Source: Clostridia bacterium (GTDB lineage: Bacteria; Bacillota; Clostridia; Oscillospirales; CAG-272). From it: a stretch of DNA of 5,695 nt. The notes beneath the pieces were generated by a model. It had not been told where the DNA came from and made no database searches. It saw only the letters and a list, made by a program, of their open reading frames with translations. Numbering within the stretch: the stretch's first letter is position 1; the number at the start of each line of letters is the position of its first letter. The translations under genes and the position numbers were made by a program. Shown here one piece after another: positions 5,408 to 5,695 of this stretch. The DNA is taken from assembly GCA_017456685.1 (NCBI GenBank), contig JAFTIV010000035.1, positions 1 to 5,695 on the forward strand, written 5' to 3'.

Positions 5408-5436
5408 ATTATACAACATAGACAAATATTTGTCAA
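5408..5436 (-). promoter_or_regulatory. Perfect-consensus sigma-A promoter for the lipoprotein leader
   Basis: On the - strand TTGACA (5431-5436), a 17-base spacer and TATAAT (5408-5413) match the housekeeping consensus at all twelve positions. Initiation would be near 5400, about 130 bases before the lipoprotein ATG. Such a strong promoter in front of a terminator hairpin fits control after initiation. Confidence 0.92.
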
Positions 5437-5555
5437 CAATCAGTTACATATCTTGGATTTCAACGAGTCAAGCCTCGATTTTAGCCACTCCCGCTTGCGT
5501 TTCGTATCAAAATCCCGCCAACCCTTCAACCGCTTCCCTCAACCGCTTTATTTCT

Positions 5556-5589
5556 AAAAAGGTAAGTAAAGTAGTTAACTTACCTTTTT
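5556..5589. terminator. Strong two-way intrinsic terminator
   Basis: AAAAAGGTAAGT (5556-5567) pairs perfectly with ACTTACCTTTTT (5578-5589) around a 10-base loop, with T5 at the stem end on both strands. On the - strand it would end transcription entering from the right, just upstream of the lipoprotein promoter, insulating that gene. Confidence 0.85.
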
Positions 5590-5621
5590 GAATTTCGCAC
5601 TTCGCATTCCGCATTGAAGAA

Positions 5622-5652
5622 CCTAACCTAACTGTTCTTTCGAACAGGCTAC
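5622..5652 (+). repeat. 31-base dispersed repeat, copy 2, with hairpin
   Basis: This partner of 730-760 has the same orientation. It carries a perfect 6-bp stem, CTGTTC (5632-5637), loop TTTC, GAACAG (5642-5647). Unlike copy 1 it is followed by different hairpins rather than the C/G-rich stem. Confidence 0.6.
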
Positions 5653-5687
5653 TCCGTAGCTCGTGAAAATCAAATAGTATTTTCACG
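5648..5687. repeat. Two further hairpins abutting repeat copy 2
   Basis: GCTAC-TCC-GTAGC (5648-5660) is a 5-bp stem with a 3-base loop. CGTGAAAAT (5662-5670) pairs with ATTTTCACG (5679-5687) around an 8-base loop. With the repeat's own stem, three hairpins lie in a row with almost no unpaired bases between them. Confidence 0.65.
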
Positions 5688-5695
5688 GTTAGAAC

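Larger units (their letters stand above)
5437..5695. other. Intergenic right end without a convincing gene
   Basis: No open frame here has family features or a good start. Contents from left to right are a possible broken short ORF on the - strand (5440-5614), a two-way terminator (5556-5589) inside it, a short GCATT/GCACTT-type repetitive run (5596-5615), and the second 31-base repeat with further hairpins to the window edge. The sequence probably continues as a hairpin-rich intergenic block beyond 5695. Confidence 0.6.

Noticed and set aside
5176..5439. Open frame of 87 codons, or a Tyr-rich leader peptide, upstream of the lipoprotein
   Set aside because: Its first ATGs overlap the -10 box or upstream of it, the internal Met near 5379 has only a weak GGTAAG site, and it runs into the lipoprotein gene. 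Many Tyr codons are expected in AT-rich sequence, although a leader peptide cannot be fully excluded.

Overview
The window looks like a chromosomal segment from a low-to-medium GC Gram-positive bacterium, most likely an uncultured member of the Clostridia. This is inferred from the AGGTGG/GGGGGA-type ribosome binding sites, consensus sigma-A promoters, a Lys-rich signal peptide with lipobox and a Ser-rich linker, T-rich intrinsic terminators and the flavour of the proteins. It is mostly ordinary housekeeping DNA. I see no phage, transposase, CRISPR, toxin-antitoxin or defence genes.

Layout, left to right. The 3' end of a peptidase S51 (dipeptidase E-like) gene enters on the + strand and converges on a small GIY-YIG (YhbQ/UPF0213) gene on the - strand. 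Hairpin terminators lie in between. Next comes a 314-base gene-free stretch (629-942) packed with palindromes, including a modular array in which ATTTCA spacers alternate with tiny hairpins. A three-gene - strand operon follows. It reads right to left from a good promoter at 2700-2728: HAD phosphatase, tRNA adenosine deaminase tadA, and a LacA/Maa-type sugar O-acetyltransferase, with gaps of 10 and 14 bases. Divergent from it is a complete glmM (phosphoglucosamine mutase) on the + strand. glmM converges, through a shared terminator, on a - strand lipoprotein gene of unknown function.

The lipoprotein gene has the most interesting control region in the window. A perfect-consensus promoter (TTGACA, 17 bases, TATAAT) is followed by a leader of about 130 nt. 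That leader contains a textbook intrinsic terminator before the start codon, and upstream sequence that could form a competing antiterminator. This is the architecture of an attenuator or riboswitch. I could not match it to a class I know. The right end (5437-5695) has no convincing gene. It holds a strong two-way terminator and a second copy of a 31-base repeat also found at 730-760, each copy containing a small hairpin.

Functionally, glmM supplies glucosamine-1-phosphate for cell-wall precursors, TadA makes the wobble inosine in tRNA-Arg, and the HAD and acetyltransferase genes probably act on small phosphorylated compounds and sugars. No single pathway links these genes from sequence alone. 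The best leads are the leader RNA (5291-5400), the palindrome array (804-926) and the paired 31-base repeats.
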